Assembly (NCBI GenBank): GCA_965237405.1
Contig: OZ250139.1
Span: 3,348,001-3,412,000 of the forward strand
Direction: 5' to 3'
DNA from: CAUZIB01 sp963663925
GTDB taxonomy: Bacteria; Acidobacteriota; Vicinamibacteria; Vicinamibacterales; UBA8438
DNA: 64,000 nt
The notes below the pieces were generated by a model. The model did not search any database, was not told the DNA's origin, and saw nothing but the letters and a program-made list of their open reading frames with translations. Below are positions 39,621-48,250 of the stretch, piece by piece; position 1 is the stretch's first letter; each line of letters begins with the position of its first letter. A program made the translations under genes and the position numbers.

Positions 39621-40991
39621 CTAGAACGCGTAACCCATCGCGAGGTTGAACTGATTCACGCCGCTGTTCGCTGCATTACTCACCCACGCGTGGTCGATCT
39701 TGAGCACGACCTGCGGGAACGGCTTGAGCTCCACGCCGAACGTGGTGTACGTGGCATCGGTCGACAGACTCCGTTTGAACCCGATCGGCATTGCCGCCTG
39801 CGTGTCAACTTTCTCGAAGCGAATGTACGGCGTCAGCGCCACGTCTCCGGTCGACGCCGCCTGCGAGAACAAGTTGTAGCCGACCTGCACGTAGCCGCCT
39901 TCCAAGGTCTCGGCTATTCCACCCGTACCGATTTTCTGTAACGCCGTGTTCAGCGCCGCCGCATCGGCGACGGCGGCTCTGGCATAAAGACCCCGCAGGT
40001 CAAACCCTCGGATCTGTATCTGACTGTGCACGTCAATGATCGTCGTCCGCACGCCGAACTCCTGGTCATCGACCGTGATTTCCCCGTGACTAGCACCGCC
40101 GGTGTAAAGGCTGGCGCCAAAGAAGATCCCTGGTGTCGGTGTTACGTCGACGCGACCCGTGAACGCCATGCTGCTCGCCTTAGCCTTCGACCCCTTTTGT
40201 CGACCGCCACGGAGTCCACTCGCCGCAAACCGCGAACCATCGAACCCGTTGACGACGTATGCACGAAATGAAACACGGTCAATCGACCCGTAAATGCCGC
40301 CACCGTTCTCTCGCCACGTGCTCGGGATGATCAGCTGTTCAGTCACCGGTCGATCCGCCCCCAGGAAAACATTAGGCTCGTGAAACTCGTTGACCAATCC
40401 CATTGGAATGAGCAGCAATCCTCCTCGAACGCCGAAGTTTTCATGCGCAAGGTAATCGACGTACGCGAACTCGACAAAGACCTCGTCAGCATGCTCCACT
40501 TCGATCTCCGAGTTGAAAAGAAACTTGTCGTTGAACCGGTAACCCGCATAAAGGATGGCGCGCGCGAAATCAAACTGACTCGGTTGCCCTATCTGCTGCC
40601 CAGATTCGTTGTCGCTAGCAAAGTTCTCTAAGAGCATTTCGCCATAGCCGGCAATCGAGACACCCTGTCGTCTCCCATAGGTCGCCGCGGCCGACGGCGC
40701 CAGACCAATAGCACGCGCATCGTCCGGCGTGAGCTCCACCTGCTCCTCGCCACTCCTGAGTCTCTCGACCTCTTCGGCCAAGATGTTGAGCTGTCGCTGC
40801 ATTTCCTCCAGGTCGGTCTGTTGCTCACTCTCTGTTGCTTCTTCCGGATCAGCCAGTTCGGCGGCAGCCTCATCACCCTTGGCCCGAACGTCAGCTGCGT
40901 CTGACGACTGTGCCACCGTCTGTACGGCCACAATACTCAGCGTCAGCGCCGCGAACACTACCGTAGGGACGAGTCGCACGTGCGACGTCAT
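39621..40991 (-). CDS. Outer-membrane porin with coiled-coil stalk
   Basis: The 456-residue protein has a signal peptide (VPTVVFAALTLSIVAVQTVAQ), then an acidic linker and a short coiled coil (DLEEMQRQLNILAEEVERLR). A beta-barrel of alternating strands follows, ending NQFNLAMGYAF with terminal F. Porins of the phosphate-selective OprO/P type have this plan. AAGGAG upstream supports the start at 40991. It lies 18 bases before the FMN-binding protein, so it belongs to the same operon and may bring substrate or acceptor to the flavin/haem module. Confidence 0.85.
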   Translation of the reverse strand: MTSHVRLVPTVVFAALTLSIVAVQTVAQSSDAADVRAKGDEAAAELADPEEATESEQQTDLEEMQRQLNILAEEVERLRSGEEQVELTPDDARAIGLAPSAAATYGRRQGVSIAGYGEMLLENFASDNESGQQIGQPSQFDFARAILYAGYRFNDKFLFNSEIEVEHADEVFVEFAYVDYLAHENFGVRGGLLLIPMGLVNEFHEPNVFLGADRPVTEQLIIPSTWRENGGGIYGSIDRVSFRAYVVNGFDGSRFAASGLRGGRQKGSKAKASSMAFTGRVDVTPTPGIFFGASLYTGGASHGEITVDDQEFGVRTTIIDVHSQIQIRGFDLRGLYARAAVADAAALNTALQKIGTGGIAETLEGGYVQVGYNLFSQAASTGDVALTPYIRFEKVDTQAAMPIGFKRSLSTDATYTTFGVELKPFPQVVLKIDHAWVSNAANSGVNQFNLAMGYAF

Positions 40992-41020
40992 GGCTACTCC
41001 TTACGTGTGTGCAAAGCTTG

Positions 41021-41050
41021 TTGCACCCCATCACGTCGACCCCCTACAAT
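41021..41050 (+). promoter_or_regulatory. Predicted housekeeping promoter for a small RNA
   Basis: TTGCAC at 41021-41026 and TACAAT at 41045-41050, with an 18-base spacer, fit a sigma-70 promoter. Transcription would start at about 41057 on the + strand, heading away from the porin gene and towards a strong terminator. Confidence 0.55.
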
Positions 41051-41056
41051 TGGGGA

Positions 41057-41156
41057 GGTTTGGCGCAACGGGGCTTCTTGGAATCTGTCAGAGAACCGTA
41101 AGCAAGCGTTCGGCAAGCCCGCTAGGTAGGTGAGCGACCACCAGGCGGGCTTTTTT
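41057..41156 (+). ncRNA. Predicted small RNA or leader RNA of about 100 nt
   Basis: A promoter at 41021-41050 and an intrinsic terminator at 41115-41156 bracket about 100 bases with no ORF. The transcript would begin GGGGAGG or close to it. Internal pairing is visible (CCGTAAGCAAGCGTTCGG can close a small hairpin). It matches no riboswitch or housekeeping RNA class that I can recognise (not SRP RNA, 6S, tmRNA or cobalamin type). It could be an independent small RNA or an attenuated leader of the MATE-like gene at 41244. Confidence 0.45.
41115..41156 (+). terminator. Intrinsic terminator
   Basis: AAGCCCGC (41115-41122) pairs with GCGGGCTT (41145-41152), and the + strand continues with a run of T. 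No + strand protein gene precedes it, so it must end a short RNA. On the minus strand the same hairpin lies upstream of the porin. Confidence 0.8.
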
Positions 41157-41217
41157 CTTGGTTGCCAAGCTCTTCACTATTGAGATCCAGTCTCACTAGA
41201 GACCGTTCACTATATAT

Positions 41218-41234
41218 CCGACCTTTTTGGTCGG
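41218..41234 (+). promoter_or_regulatory. Hairpin next to the ribosome site of the MATE-like gene
   Basis: CCGACC and GGTCGG form a perfect 6-bp stem with a TTTTT loop. It ends two bases before the ribosome site AAGGA (41237-41241) and nine before the ATG at 41244. Such placement can influence ribosome access. Confidence 0.35.
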
Positions 41235-41243
41235 TCAAGGAAA

Positions 41244-42617
41244 ATGAGGTCCAGTCTCAAGTCTGAGCCCCTTACCCACATCGGCGTCATCAGGTTCTGG
41301 CTTCCACTGGCGGGAACATGGCTAATGATGGCAGCGGAGGGGCCGTATCTGGCTGCGCTCATAGCGAGACTCGACGATCCGACGGTAAACCTCGCGGCGT
41401 TTGGTGTAACCCTCGCCCTCGCCATCATCATCGAATCACCGGTCATGATGCTCATGAGTGCCACAACAACGTTGGTCGAGGATCGCGAATCCTATCGCGC
41501 GCTGCGGCGATTCGCCTACGGCTTAAGCGGCGCTCTGACACTCATCCAGTTGGCCATTCTCATTCCCTCTGTTTTCGCAGTGCTGGCCGAAACGCTCGGA
41601 CTCCCGAACGATGTCGCAAAGCTCGTCTACGGCAGCCTGCTCCTCCTACTACCGTGGCCGGCGGCAATCGGGTACCGCCGCTTTCGACAAGGTCTTCTGA
41701 TAAGGGCCAAGCTGACTCGCCGAGTAGCGTACGGAACGTGCCTCCGCCTTATGGCGATGTCCGTGACAGCGCTCGCAGCGTATCGCTTCTCTTCGTTCGC
41801 GGGTGCCTACGTCGGAGCAATGGCCTTGTCGGCGGGTGTGATCGTAGAGGCTATCGCCAGCCGAGCGATGACCGCGAGCATCGTACCCAACCTCCTGACC
41901 CGTCGCCGCCACAACGACCGTCTCCACTCACTCCGGTTGGCCGCGCTGATGGGGTTCTACTTGCCGTTAGCGTTGACGTCGTTTCTGGCGCTTGCATCCC
42001 AACCGATGGTCACGTTCTTCATGGGCCAAAGCCGCCACGCGATCGAGTCACTCGCGGTCCTACCAGTCGTCCTCGGCTTCACGTTCATTTTCCGGGCGCT
42101 CGGACTTTCGTATCTCGATGTCGTCATCGCGCTGATCGGTCCACGGCACGAACATCTCGCCGAAGTCCGGAACGTCGCCGTCGTGCTAGCTGTGTCGACA
42201 GTTTCGAGTCTCGGCGTCATCGCCTTTACCCCACTAGCACGGGTGTGGTTTCATGGGGTCTCCGGCCTCAGTCCAGCGCTTACAGAGTTCGCGGTGCTTC
42301 CACTCCAGATCCTGTGCGTTTTGCCAATGTTCTCGGTTCTGTTGGCTCTTGAGCGCGGTGTGCTCATCCACGCGCATCGAAACACCCCGATTACCGTCGC
42401 CTCGCTCATCGAGCTTGCCACGATCACGGTGACACTTGTCATCGGAGTATTCGTGCTCGACGTCGTAGGAACGGTCGCCGCCGCGACGGCCATAGTCCTA
42501 GCGCGCGCCGTTGGAACGGTATGGCTGTTGGTGCCCTTCGGCCGTGCGCTTCGTAGCCATGCAACTCCGACGGATGACACCCAAGACATAGTTACACCTC
42601 CCACCGGGGTCACATGA
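41244..42617 (+). CDS. MATE/MOP-like multi-helix transporter
   Basis: The 457-residue protein has about 12 hydrophobic segments with the paired-half layout of MATE/MOP exporters: FWLPLAGTWLMMAAEGPYLA at the start, LAIIIESPVMMLMSATTTLV, then LPLALTSFLALASQPMVTFF at the start of the second half. The EGP and ESP acidic residues in the membrane could be cation-binding. Substrate is unknown; alternatives are ANKH-like or polysaccharide-flippase proteins of the same superfamily. AAGGA precedes the ATG. It stands alone behind the leader region described above. Confidence 0.7.
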   Translation: MRSSLKSEPLTHIGVIRFWLPLAGTWLMMAAEGPYLAALIARLDDPTVNLAAFGVTLALAIIIESPVMMLMSATTTLVEDRESYRALRRFAYGLSGALTLIQLAILIPSVFAVLAETLGLPNDVAKLVYGSLLLLLPWPAAIGYRRFRQGLLIRAKLTRRVAYGTCLRLMAMSVTALAAYRFSSFAGAYVGAMALSAGVIVEAIASRAMTASIVPNLLTRRRHNDRLHSLRLAALMGFYLPLALTSFLALASQPMVTFFMGQSRHAIESLAVLPVVLGFTFIFRALGLSYLDVVIALIGPRHEHLAEVRNVAVVLAVSTVSSLGVIAFTPLARVWFHGVSGLSPALTEFAVLPLQILCVLPMFSVLLALERGVLIHAHRNTPITVASLIELATITVTLVIGVFVLDVVGTVAAATAIVLARAVGTVWLLVPFGRALRSHATPTDDTQDIVTPPTGVT

Positions 42618-43030
42618 TCGATCCATCCCGTCTGTGGATTCTTCGCTTATATGAGGTTCATGAACAGTGATTGGCGAGCAAGGGACCATGTGGCTGTCGA
42701 CTGAGGCGGAGATCGGCTTGTTCGATACCACAATTAGGATCGCCGAAGCAGCGAACGCATTCTCCATGCCCATGGCACAACGAAGCGCCGAGACAGGCCT
42801 TCATCCAGTATCCAGTCGCTCGCGCAAGCGCAGGGACTACCGGACGGTCGCTGTGTGTGAATCGTAACCCACGGCGAAAATGGGGGAGCGACGATTACCC
42901 TCGTGAATGCTGAACCAGGACCGATCCCGTTAGGCACGTTCGAATCACCCGCTGGAGCCCAGTAAATGCACAGAGGCCATCAATACCGAAACTTTGCGAT
43001 TAATCGCCAGGCAGCAAACAGGCTGCGGGG
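42618..43030. other. Intergenic region with only a doubtful small ORF
   Basis: On the + strand an ATG at 42688 opens a 59-codon frame (MWLSTEAEIGLFDTTIRIAE, then low-complexity basic residues). It may be spurious. No RNA or terminator was recognised. The neighbouring genes converge here. Confidence 0.35.
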
Positions 43031-44302
43031 TTACCGAACCGCGGCCCGGACAACCTTCTCCACTGTTAGCCCCTGGATGACGATCGAAAAGATCACCACG
43101 CCGTAGGTCGTCGCCAGAATCACTGGCTTGTACGGACTTGCCGGCAGCGCGAGTGCCAGCGCTACTGAAATCCCACCTCGGAGACCTGCCCAAGTCAGAA
43201 CCGGGATGGCACCTCGAGTGAACTCGCGACGCAGGCCAAGGAGCATGATCGGACCAGCGACGCTAATCCACCGTACGACAAGGACGACGGGGATCGCGAA
43301 CAAAGCGACGCCAACCATCTGTCCAGTGACGGTAATCGCGACAACCTCAAAACCGATGGCAAGAAACAGCAGCGAATTCAGTAATTCGTCCACCAACGAC
43401 CAGAAGGTGTCAATATGGTTTCGCGTGCTCTCGCTCATGGCGAAGCGCTTGCCATGATTCCCGATGAAGAGGCCGGCAACAACCACCGCCAGAGGCCCCG
43501 ACACGTGGACTTGCATCGCGATCCCATAGGTGGCCATCACGAGTGAGAGCGTGATGAGCACTTCCAGGTTGTGATGGTCGATCGGTTTCATGGACCGATA
43601 CGCGGTGTAACCTGCGACCAAACCAAGCAGGACGCCACCAACGACCTCGATCGCCAACAGCTCAAACGCTCCGACAAACGTAACCTCACCGTGGCCGCCC
43701 CCACTTACCGCGATCGACACTAGCAAGGCGTAGAGCACGACGCCCACGCCATCATTAAAGAGGCTCTCGCCAACAATCTTCGCCTCTAAGGTCTCAGGAA
43801 CCTTGATCTCCTTGAGGATGCCCATCACCGCCACGGGGTCGGTCGGAGAGATCAGGGCGCCAAACACGAGGCAGTACGTTAGCGGAACGTCGAACCCGAA
43901 CACCCTGAATCCATAAAACGTCGCGCCGGCGACGATTAAGGTTGACGTCACGATGCCGACTGTGGCCAGTAGCGAGATCGCCCATCGACGCTCGAGCAAT
44001 GCCTCGAGATCAACGTGAAGCGCACCGGCGAAAAGGAGAAAGCTAAGGAACCCCTTCATCAGCGTGTCTCCGAAGTCGATATCGGTAAGGACACCCCGAA
44101 CCGCCGACTCCAAACCGAGCGTGGGCAGCAGGCCGTCGGCGACGAGGATCACCACGGAGACGGCAAGCGCACTAACGACCAGACCGATCGTGTGAGGCAG
44201 GCGGAGCCAACGATAGTTGACGTACCCGAAGAGCGCCGCCAGCGTGACGAGCAACGCAACCAGATTAAAGATCGTCGCGACAGACATGGCTCCGAACTTC
44301 AC
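43031..44302 (-). CDS. Na+/H+ (cation:proton) antiporter, CPA1 family
   Basis: The 423-residue inner-membrane protein has about 12-13 helices. It carries the CPA1 signatures LVFGALISPTDPVAVMGILK and KIVGESLFNDGVGVVLYALL (the ND pair binds the ion), with TWAGLRGGISVALALALP near the end. It exports sodium or potassium in exchange for protons. ATG at 44287 (MSVATIF) is an alternative start. It begins 11 bases after proC ends, so the two may be co-transcribed. A second, broken copy of its 3' end lies at 45913-46016. Confidence 0.93.
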   Translation of the reverse strand: MKFGAMSVATIFNLVALLVTLAALFGYVNYRWLRLPHTIGLVVSALAVSVVILVADGLLPTLGLESAVRGVLTDIDFGDTLMKGFLSFLLFAGALHVDLEALLERRWAISLLATVGIVTSTLIVAGATFYGFRVFGFDVPLTYCLVFGALISPTDPVAVMGILKEIKVPETLEAKIVGESLFNDGVGVVLYALLVSIAVSGGGHGEVTFVGAFELLAIEVVGGVLLGLVAGYTAYRSMKPIDHHNLEVLITLSLVMATYGIAMQVHVSGPLAVVVAGLFIGNHGKRFAMSESTRNHIDTFWSLVDELLNSLLFLAIGFEVVAITVTGQMVGVALFAIPVVLVVRWISVAGPIMLLGLRREFTRGAIPVLTWAGLRGGISVALALALPASPYKPVILATTYGVVIFSIVIQGLTVEKVVRAAVR

Positions 44303-44313
44303 GCAATCCGAAC

Positions 44314-45252
44314 TCAGGAACGCGAGGTCGACTGGGCTCCGTGTCGACTCGAGCGTTTGCGGGCAGTCGATCGCGTTCGCATCGGGACCTTACGGGCCTC
44401 CCGTACCTGTTGCCCACTGAGTTCACCGAGCGCAACGCTGCGCTGATATGCTGCCAGAACGGCCTTCGACAGGACCGTCCTGAACGATCCCTTCTCGAGC
44501 TGATAGAGGGCTTCGGCGGTCGTGCCACCGGGCGAGGTCACCATATTGCGCATCTCGGCAAGATGGGCAACTGAGCGCTCCGCAAAGATAGCTGAACCCC
44601 GAATTGTCTGAACCACCAACTGGCGCGAATCCGCTCTCGAGAAACCCAGATGGACTGCGGCGTCCATGAGCGCTTCCATCAAGAGAAACACGTAGGCAGG
44701 CCCGCTGCCGCAAATAGCCGTTGCTATATCGATGAACCGTTCGTCCCGAACGTGCATCTGATGCCCGAGCGCCGCGACGATGGCAGTAGCCTGGTCCCGC
44801 TGGACTTCCGACACTTCGGGGGTCGCTGTCCACACAGTCATGCCCTCGCCGACTTGAGCAGGTGTGTTGGGCATCGTCCGCACAATGGTACGGTGTTCAA
44901 GACCGGAAGCAATAGATTCAATGGTTGCCCCCGCCACGATGGATACGACTAAGGCGTTCTTCCGGATCCGGCCCTTGAGATTGTCGAAAACCTCAGGCAG
45001 CGCCTGCGGCTTCACCGCGAGCACAACGATCTGACCCTTGCGCGCGGCCGTTCGATTGTTCAGTGTCGTGTGGATGTGGAGCGCGTCACGAACGACATGC
45101 AGACGCTCTCGATGTGGATCGCTGGCTATAATTCGATCCGGGTCAAGCTGGTGGCGAGCGAGTAACCCTCCGATCATAGCCTCGCCCATGGCGCCAGCCC
45201 CGATGAACGCAAGGTTAAGGTTCCTGAGAGCATTCGTCTTCTTTACCTTCAC
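44314..45252 (-). CDS. proC: Pyrroline-5-carboxylate reductase
   Basis: ProC reduces P5C to proline with NAD(P)H. The GTG at 45252 is chosen because GGAGG lies 9 bases upstream and it yields the normal N-terminus (LNLAFIGAGAMGEAMIGGLL, the nucleotide-binding loop). Conserved VVLAVKPQALPEVF, RTMPNTPAQVGEGMTVW, AICGSGPAYVFLLMEAL and TSPGGTTAEALYQLEKGSFR are present. The 312 residues include a basic, non-conserved C-terminal tail of about 30 residues. The gene is divergent from the broken hydrolase at 45305. Confidence 0.95.
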   Translation of the reverse strand: MKVKKTNALRNLNLAFIGAGAMGEAMIGGLLARHQLDPDRIIASDPHRERLHVVRDALHIHTTLNNRTAARKGQIVVLAVKPQALPEVFDNLKGRIRKNALVVSIVAGATIESIASGLEHRTIVRTMPNTPAQVGEGMTVWTATPEVSEVQRDQATAIVAALGHQMHVRDERFIDIATAICGSGPAYVFLLMEALMDAAVHLGFSRADSRQLVVQTIRGSAIFAERSVAHLAEMRNMVTSPGGTTAEALYQLEKGSFRTVLSKAVLAAYQRSVALGELSGQQVREARKVPMRTRSTARKRSSRHGAQSTSRS

Positions 45253-45304
45253 AGTGGCACGCCTCCGAGAGATCGGTGAGTTGAACTGATATCTTACGTC
45301 GGAG

Positions 45305-45912
45305 ATGGATCCGCTTGCGCACACCCTCGTTGGTGCGAGCTTGTCCGAGACGCGGCTCAGCCGGCTCGCAACACCCACGCTCATCCTCTCCGCCAATGCA
45401 CCCGACATCGATGTGGTCAGCATGGCGTTTGGCCGAGACCCATCGCTGGGATTCAGACGCGGGTGGACCCACGGGGTCCTGGCGATGGTTGTACTCCCGC
45501 TTGCCTTGGCCGCTCTCACTGTGCTCGCGGACCGCGCCGTTGCATCCGTCAGGCGTCGGCCCCCATCTTGCGAAAACGTGTCTGTTTGGAATGATGGCCT
45601 ACATGGGCGCGATGGCAATCGGCTCTCGCGTGGCTGCGCGTCAGGTCGAAGCGTGGCTAACCGAGCGCGGCGACGTCGGGACTATGGTCAGGGCCGGCCC
45701 GGTTCCGGTCAACCCCCTTATCCGGAAGATCATAGTCTTCGACGATTCACACTATCACTTCATAGAGCTGAACTGAATGCGGTTTCCCGCCTACAACGTC
45801 GAGACACTGTCTGATGGCTATCGGGTGATCATCCAAGACGTTCGCTACACACGTACCAGCGGCGTGAGCCCTGGCACCGCGATCGTCGAACTGGACCACG
45901 ATCTGCGAGTGC
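45305..45912 (+). pseudogene. YdjM-type metal-dependent membrane hydrolase, broken
   Basis: The start MDPLAHTLVGASLSETRLSR with ILSANAPDIDVVSMAFGRDP and RRGWTHGVLAMVVLPLALAA is typical of the YdjM/LexA-regulated membrane hydrolase family (histidines and DID for metal). The middle helices are missing. The C-terminal part resumes in another frame (FGMMAYMGAMAIGSRVAARQ, IRKIIVFDDSHYHFIEL). After an in-frame TGA it continues as FPAYNVETLSDGYRVIIQDV and ends DLRV. At least one deletion, a frame change and a stop make it a pseudogene. Confidence 0.75.
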
Positions 45913-46016
45913 GTGCGACCCGGACAGCCTTCTCCACTGTCAGACCCTGGATGACGATCGAGAAGATCACCACGCCGTAGGTTCGTCACCAGAATTACCG
46001 GCCACATCGATATGAA
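45913..46016 (-). pseudogene. 3' fragment of a second CPA1 antiporter gene
   Basis: The sequence is a diverged copy of 43033-43125, the last codons of the antiporter (VVIFSIVIQGLTVEKVVRAA there; here YGVVIFSIVIQGLTVEKAVR). A one-base shift lies near its 5' end. It is fused directly to the broken YdjM gene. It marks a former duplicate, or a deletion that removed a second proC-antiporter type locus. Confidence 0.8.
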
Positions 46017-46069
46017 GGTGGCAGCCACACCGGTCGTGTTGGATAATGTTGAGCGCGGGATAATCCATC

Positions 46070-47395
46070 ATGCCTCACGACAAGCTCGCCGTCCTCGTAG
46101 CCGGCGGACCGGCGCCCGGCATCAACAGCGTCATCAGCGCCACCACGATTCGCGGTCGGCTGGAGAACGTCGAGGTCATCGGCATCCGGGACGGCTTCCA
46201 GTGGATCATGCACGGCGACATCGACCACGTAACCCCGTTGACCATCGACACCGTCAACCGAATCCATCTCCTGGGTGGGTCGCATATCGGCATCTCTCGA
46301 GCGAACCCAACCTTGAAAGAGGAGTATCTCGAGAACAGCGTAGTGTCGCTCCTTCGACTAGGTATCACCCAGCTCATTACGATCGGCGGCGACGATACAG
46401 TGTATTCAGCTCACCGGCTTTTTCAACGTGCTTCTGGCCGGATCCGGGTCGTGCATGTGCCAAAGACGATCGACAACGATCTCGACCTGCCGCCGTACGT
46501 CGACACCTTCGGATTCCAAACCGCACGACACCATGGCGTCGAGATCATTAAGAACCTCATGGTCGACGCCAAGACGACCTCGCGCTGGTATTTCGTCATC
46601 GCCATGGGCCGAAAAGCGGGCCACTTGGCACTGGGCATCGGCAAGTCAGCGGGAGCCACGCTAACTCTGATCCTAGAGGAGTTCGGCGGCCAGAGAATTC
46701 ATCTCAAGACGCTTGTTGACACGCTCGCTGGCGCGATCATCAAGCGGATGACCAGCGGGCGTCACTATGGCGTGGCCGTCCTGGCGGAGGGCTTGATTCT
46801 CGGGATCGATCCACAGGAGCTTGAGGAACTGAAGAACATCGAGCGCGACGCACACAATAACATCCGACTCGCTGAAATCAACATCGGCGAGTTGATTAAG
46901 ACCGCGGTCGTTAAGCGACTCGCTCAGTTTGATTTAAAGGTGCCGATCGTCGCCAAGGACATTGGTTACGAGCTGCGGTGTGCCGACCCGATTCCGTCGG
47001 ATTTGGAGTACACGCGCGACCTGGGCTACTGCGCCGCGCGGTATGTCATGGCAGGCGGAAACGGCGCGATAATTTCCATGCAGGCCGGACAGTTCGTACC
47101 GGTGCCGTTCGACCAGGTGCTAGACCAGGAGACCGGACGAGCCAAGATCCGACTCGTGGATATCCACTCGACACGGTATCGAATCTCCCGGCGCTACATG
47201 CTTCGGCTCCGTCGAGACGACTTCGACAATCCACACGAGCTGGCCAAATTCGCAGCAACCGCCGGCATCTCGCTGGATGAATTCAGCCGTGAATTCGCCT
47301 ACTTGATCGAGCACGAGCTACCGGCACTTGAGCTCGACCTCAATCGCGGTTTCTTGCTCGATGGCGAGCCCACGCGGCTGAAGATATCGACCTGA
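46070..47395 (+). CDS. pfp: 6-phosphofructokinase, probably pyrophosphate-dependent
   Basis: The 441-residue cytosolic protein phosphorylates fructose 6-phosphate. The donor motif reads GGDDT (106-110), where the second D is characteristic of pyrophosphate-using enzymes (ATP enzymes have GGDG), together with PKTIDND (131-137) and MGRKAGH (179-185). ILEEFGGQRIHLKTLVDTLA and IGYELRCADPIPSDLEYTRD belong to the longer clade of PFK-like proteins. Using PPi makes the step reversible. ATG at 46070 has no strong ribosome site. The gene stands alone and is convergent with the sixA-like gene. Confidence 0.88.
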   Translation: MPHDKLAVLVAGGPAPGINSVISATTIRGRLENVEVIGIRDGFQWIMHGDIDHVTPLTIDTVNRIHLLGGSHIGISRANPTLKEEYLENSVVSLLRLGITQLITIGGDDTVYSAHRLFQRASGRIRVVHVPKTIDNDLDLPPYVDTFGFQTARHHGVEIIKNLMVDAKTTSRWYFVIAMGRKAGHLALGIGKSAGATLTLILEEFGGQRIHLKTLVDTLAGAIIKRMTSGRHYGVAVLAEGLILGIDPQELEELKNIERDAHNNIRLAEINIGELIKTAVVKRLAQFDLKVPIVAKDIGYELRCADPIPSDLEYTRDLGYCAARYVMAGGNGAIISMQAGQFVPVPFDQVLDQETGRAKIRLVDIHSTRYRISRRYMLRLRRDDFDNPHELAKFAATAGISLDEFSREFAYLIEHELPALELDLNRGFLLDGEPTRLKIST

Positions 47396-47409
47396 CTCCG
47401 AAGTGCAAG

Positions 47410-47907
47410 TCAGTCGATATCGAGCGTCCTAGGTTGCCACGCACTGACCAGCTGTCCCCCTGTTGAAAGGCGGAGATCCTTCCATCGCTTAATTGGTAGT
47501 CGAATCTGGACCAACGCCGCCGTTGGCAACGGTTTCGTTACCCCGGTTAATCGCGCAACGAGCTGTTCCAGACCGGGATTGTGTCCCACCACCAAGAGAC
47601 GCTGCATATCCACATCGATGCGGCGTACGACACCGATAATCGTTGCCGGGCCAGCCAGATAGAGTCGGGGCTCAAGTTGAACGTTGCCGTCGAACGCACT
47701 CCACTCGGCAACGTCTTCAGCCGTGTGACAGGCACGTTTTGCGCTCGAGCTGAGAATGGCCCCTGGCGACAACTGCTTCATCATCAGCAGTCTTCCGATT
47801 CGAGGCGCGTCGCGTTTTCCGCGCTTGTTGAGAGGACGGTCGTGGTCGGACAGGTCCTCATGCTTCCAGCTCGACTGGGCATGCCTCAGCACCAGCAGAG
47901 TTCGCAT
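47410..47907 (-). CDS. sixA: SixA-type histidine phosphatase
   Basis: The 165-residue protein has the RHA catalytic motif (LLVLRHAQSSWKHEDLSDHD) and the second His in RLLVVGHNPGLEQLVARLTG, with RPLNKRGKRDAPRIGRLL and SSSAKRACHTAEDV between. This is the short SixA branch of the histidine phosphatase superfamily, which can dephosphorylate phosphohistidine proteins. The C-terminal third is less conserved. It ends 14 bases from the phosphofructokinase stop on the other strand. Confidence 0.88.
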   Translation of the reverse strand: MRTLLVLRHAQSSWKHEDLSDHDRPLNKRGKRDAPRIGRLLMMKQLSPGAILSSSAKRACHTAEDVAEWSAFDGNVQLEPRLYLAGPATIIGVVRRIDVDMQRLLVVGHNPGLEQLVARLTGVTKPLPTAALVQIRLPIKRWKDLRLSTGGQLVSAWQPRTLDID

Positions 47908-47981
47908 GCGTGATTCTTGCGTAGATCCGGAATGCGTCCAAGTCTGTCGAGTCGACGCCTTGTCCCGGTAGAATAAGATGC

Positions 47982-48227
47982 GTGGTGCTTATTCAATTGG
48001 TGGATCTCTACTCGTTGGTTGTTCTGGGTGCTGTAGTGGTGTCCTGGATTCAGCTCCCGTCGACCCATCCGGTCGTCGGTTTTCTCTCGATGCTAACTGA
48101 GCCGCTGCTCGCGCCCATTCGTCGTGTGCTCCCCGACATGGGCGGCTTCGATTTCTCGCCGGTGGTGCTGTTCTTCGGGCTTCGGATGGTGCGGGGTATC
48201 GTGCTCTCGGTTGCACTGGGCTCATAG
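47982..48227 (+). CDS. YggT-family membrane protein
   Basis: This 81-residue protein has two hydrophobic helices around the conserved TEPLLAPIRRVLPDMGGFDFSP motif of the YggT family, linked to membrane organisation and osmotic stress. The GTG at 47982 is the start. It lies 23 bases upstream of the fused acetyl-CoA carboxylase gene. Confidence 0.88.
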   Translation: MVLIQLVDLYSLVVLGAVVVSWIQLPSTHPVVGFLSMLTEPLLAPIRRVLPDMGGFDFSPVVLFFGLRMVRGIVLSVALGS

Positions 48228-48250
48228 GGCCACTATGAGGTAACAAGAAG

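Noticed and set aside
41057..41156. Identification of the small RNA as SRP (4.5S) RNA
   Set aside because: The invariant GGAAG tetraloop region of SRP RNA is missing.
45774..45776. In-frame TGA in the YdjM-like gene as a third selenocysteine codon
   Set aside because: The gene also lacks its middle part and changes frame, the site is not a redox position of the family, and no hairpin follows. It is a pseudogene.
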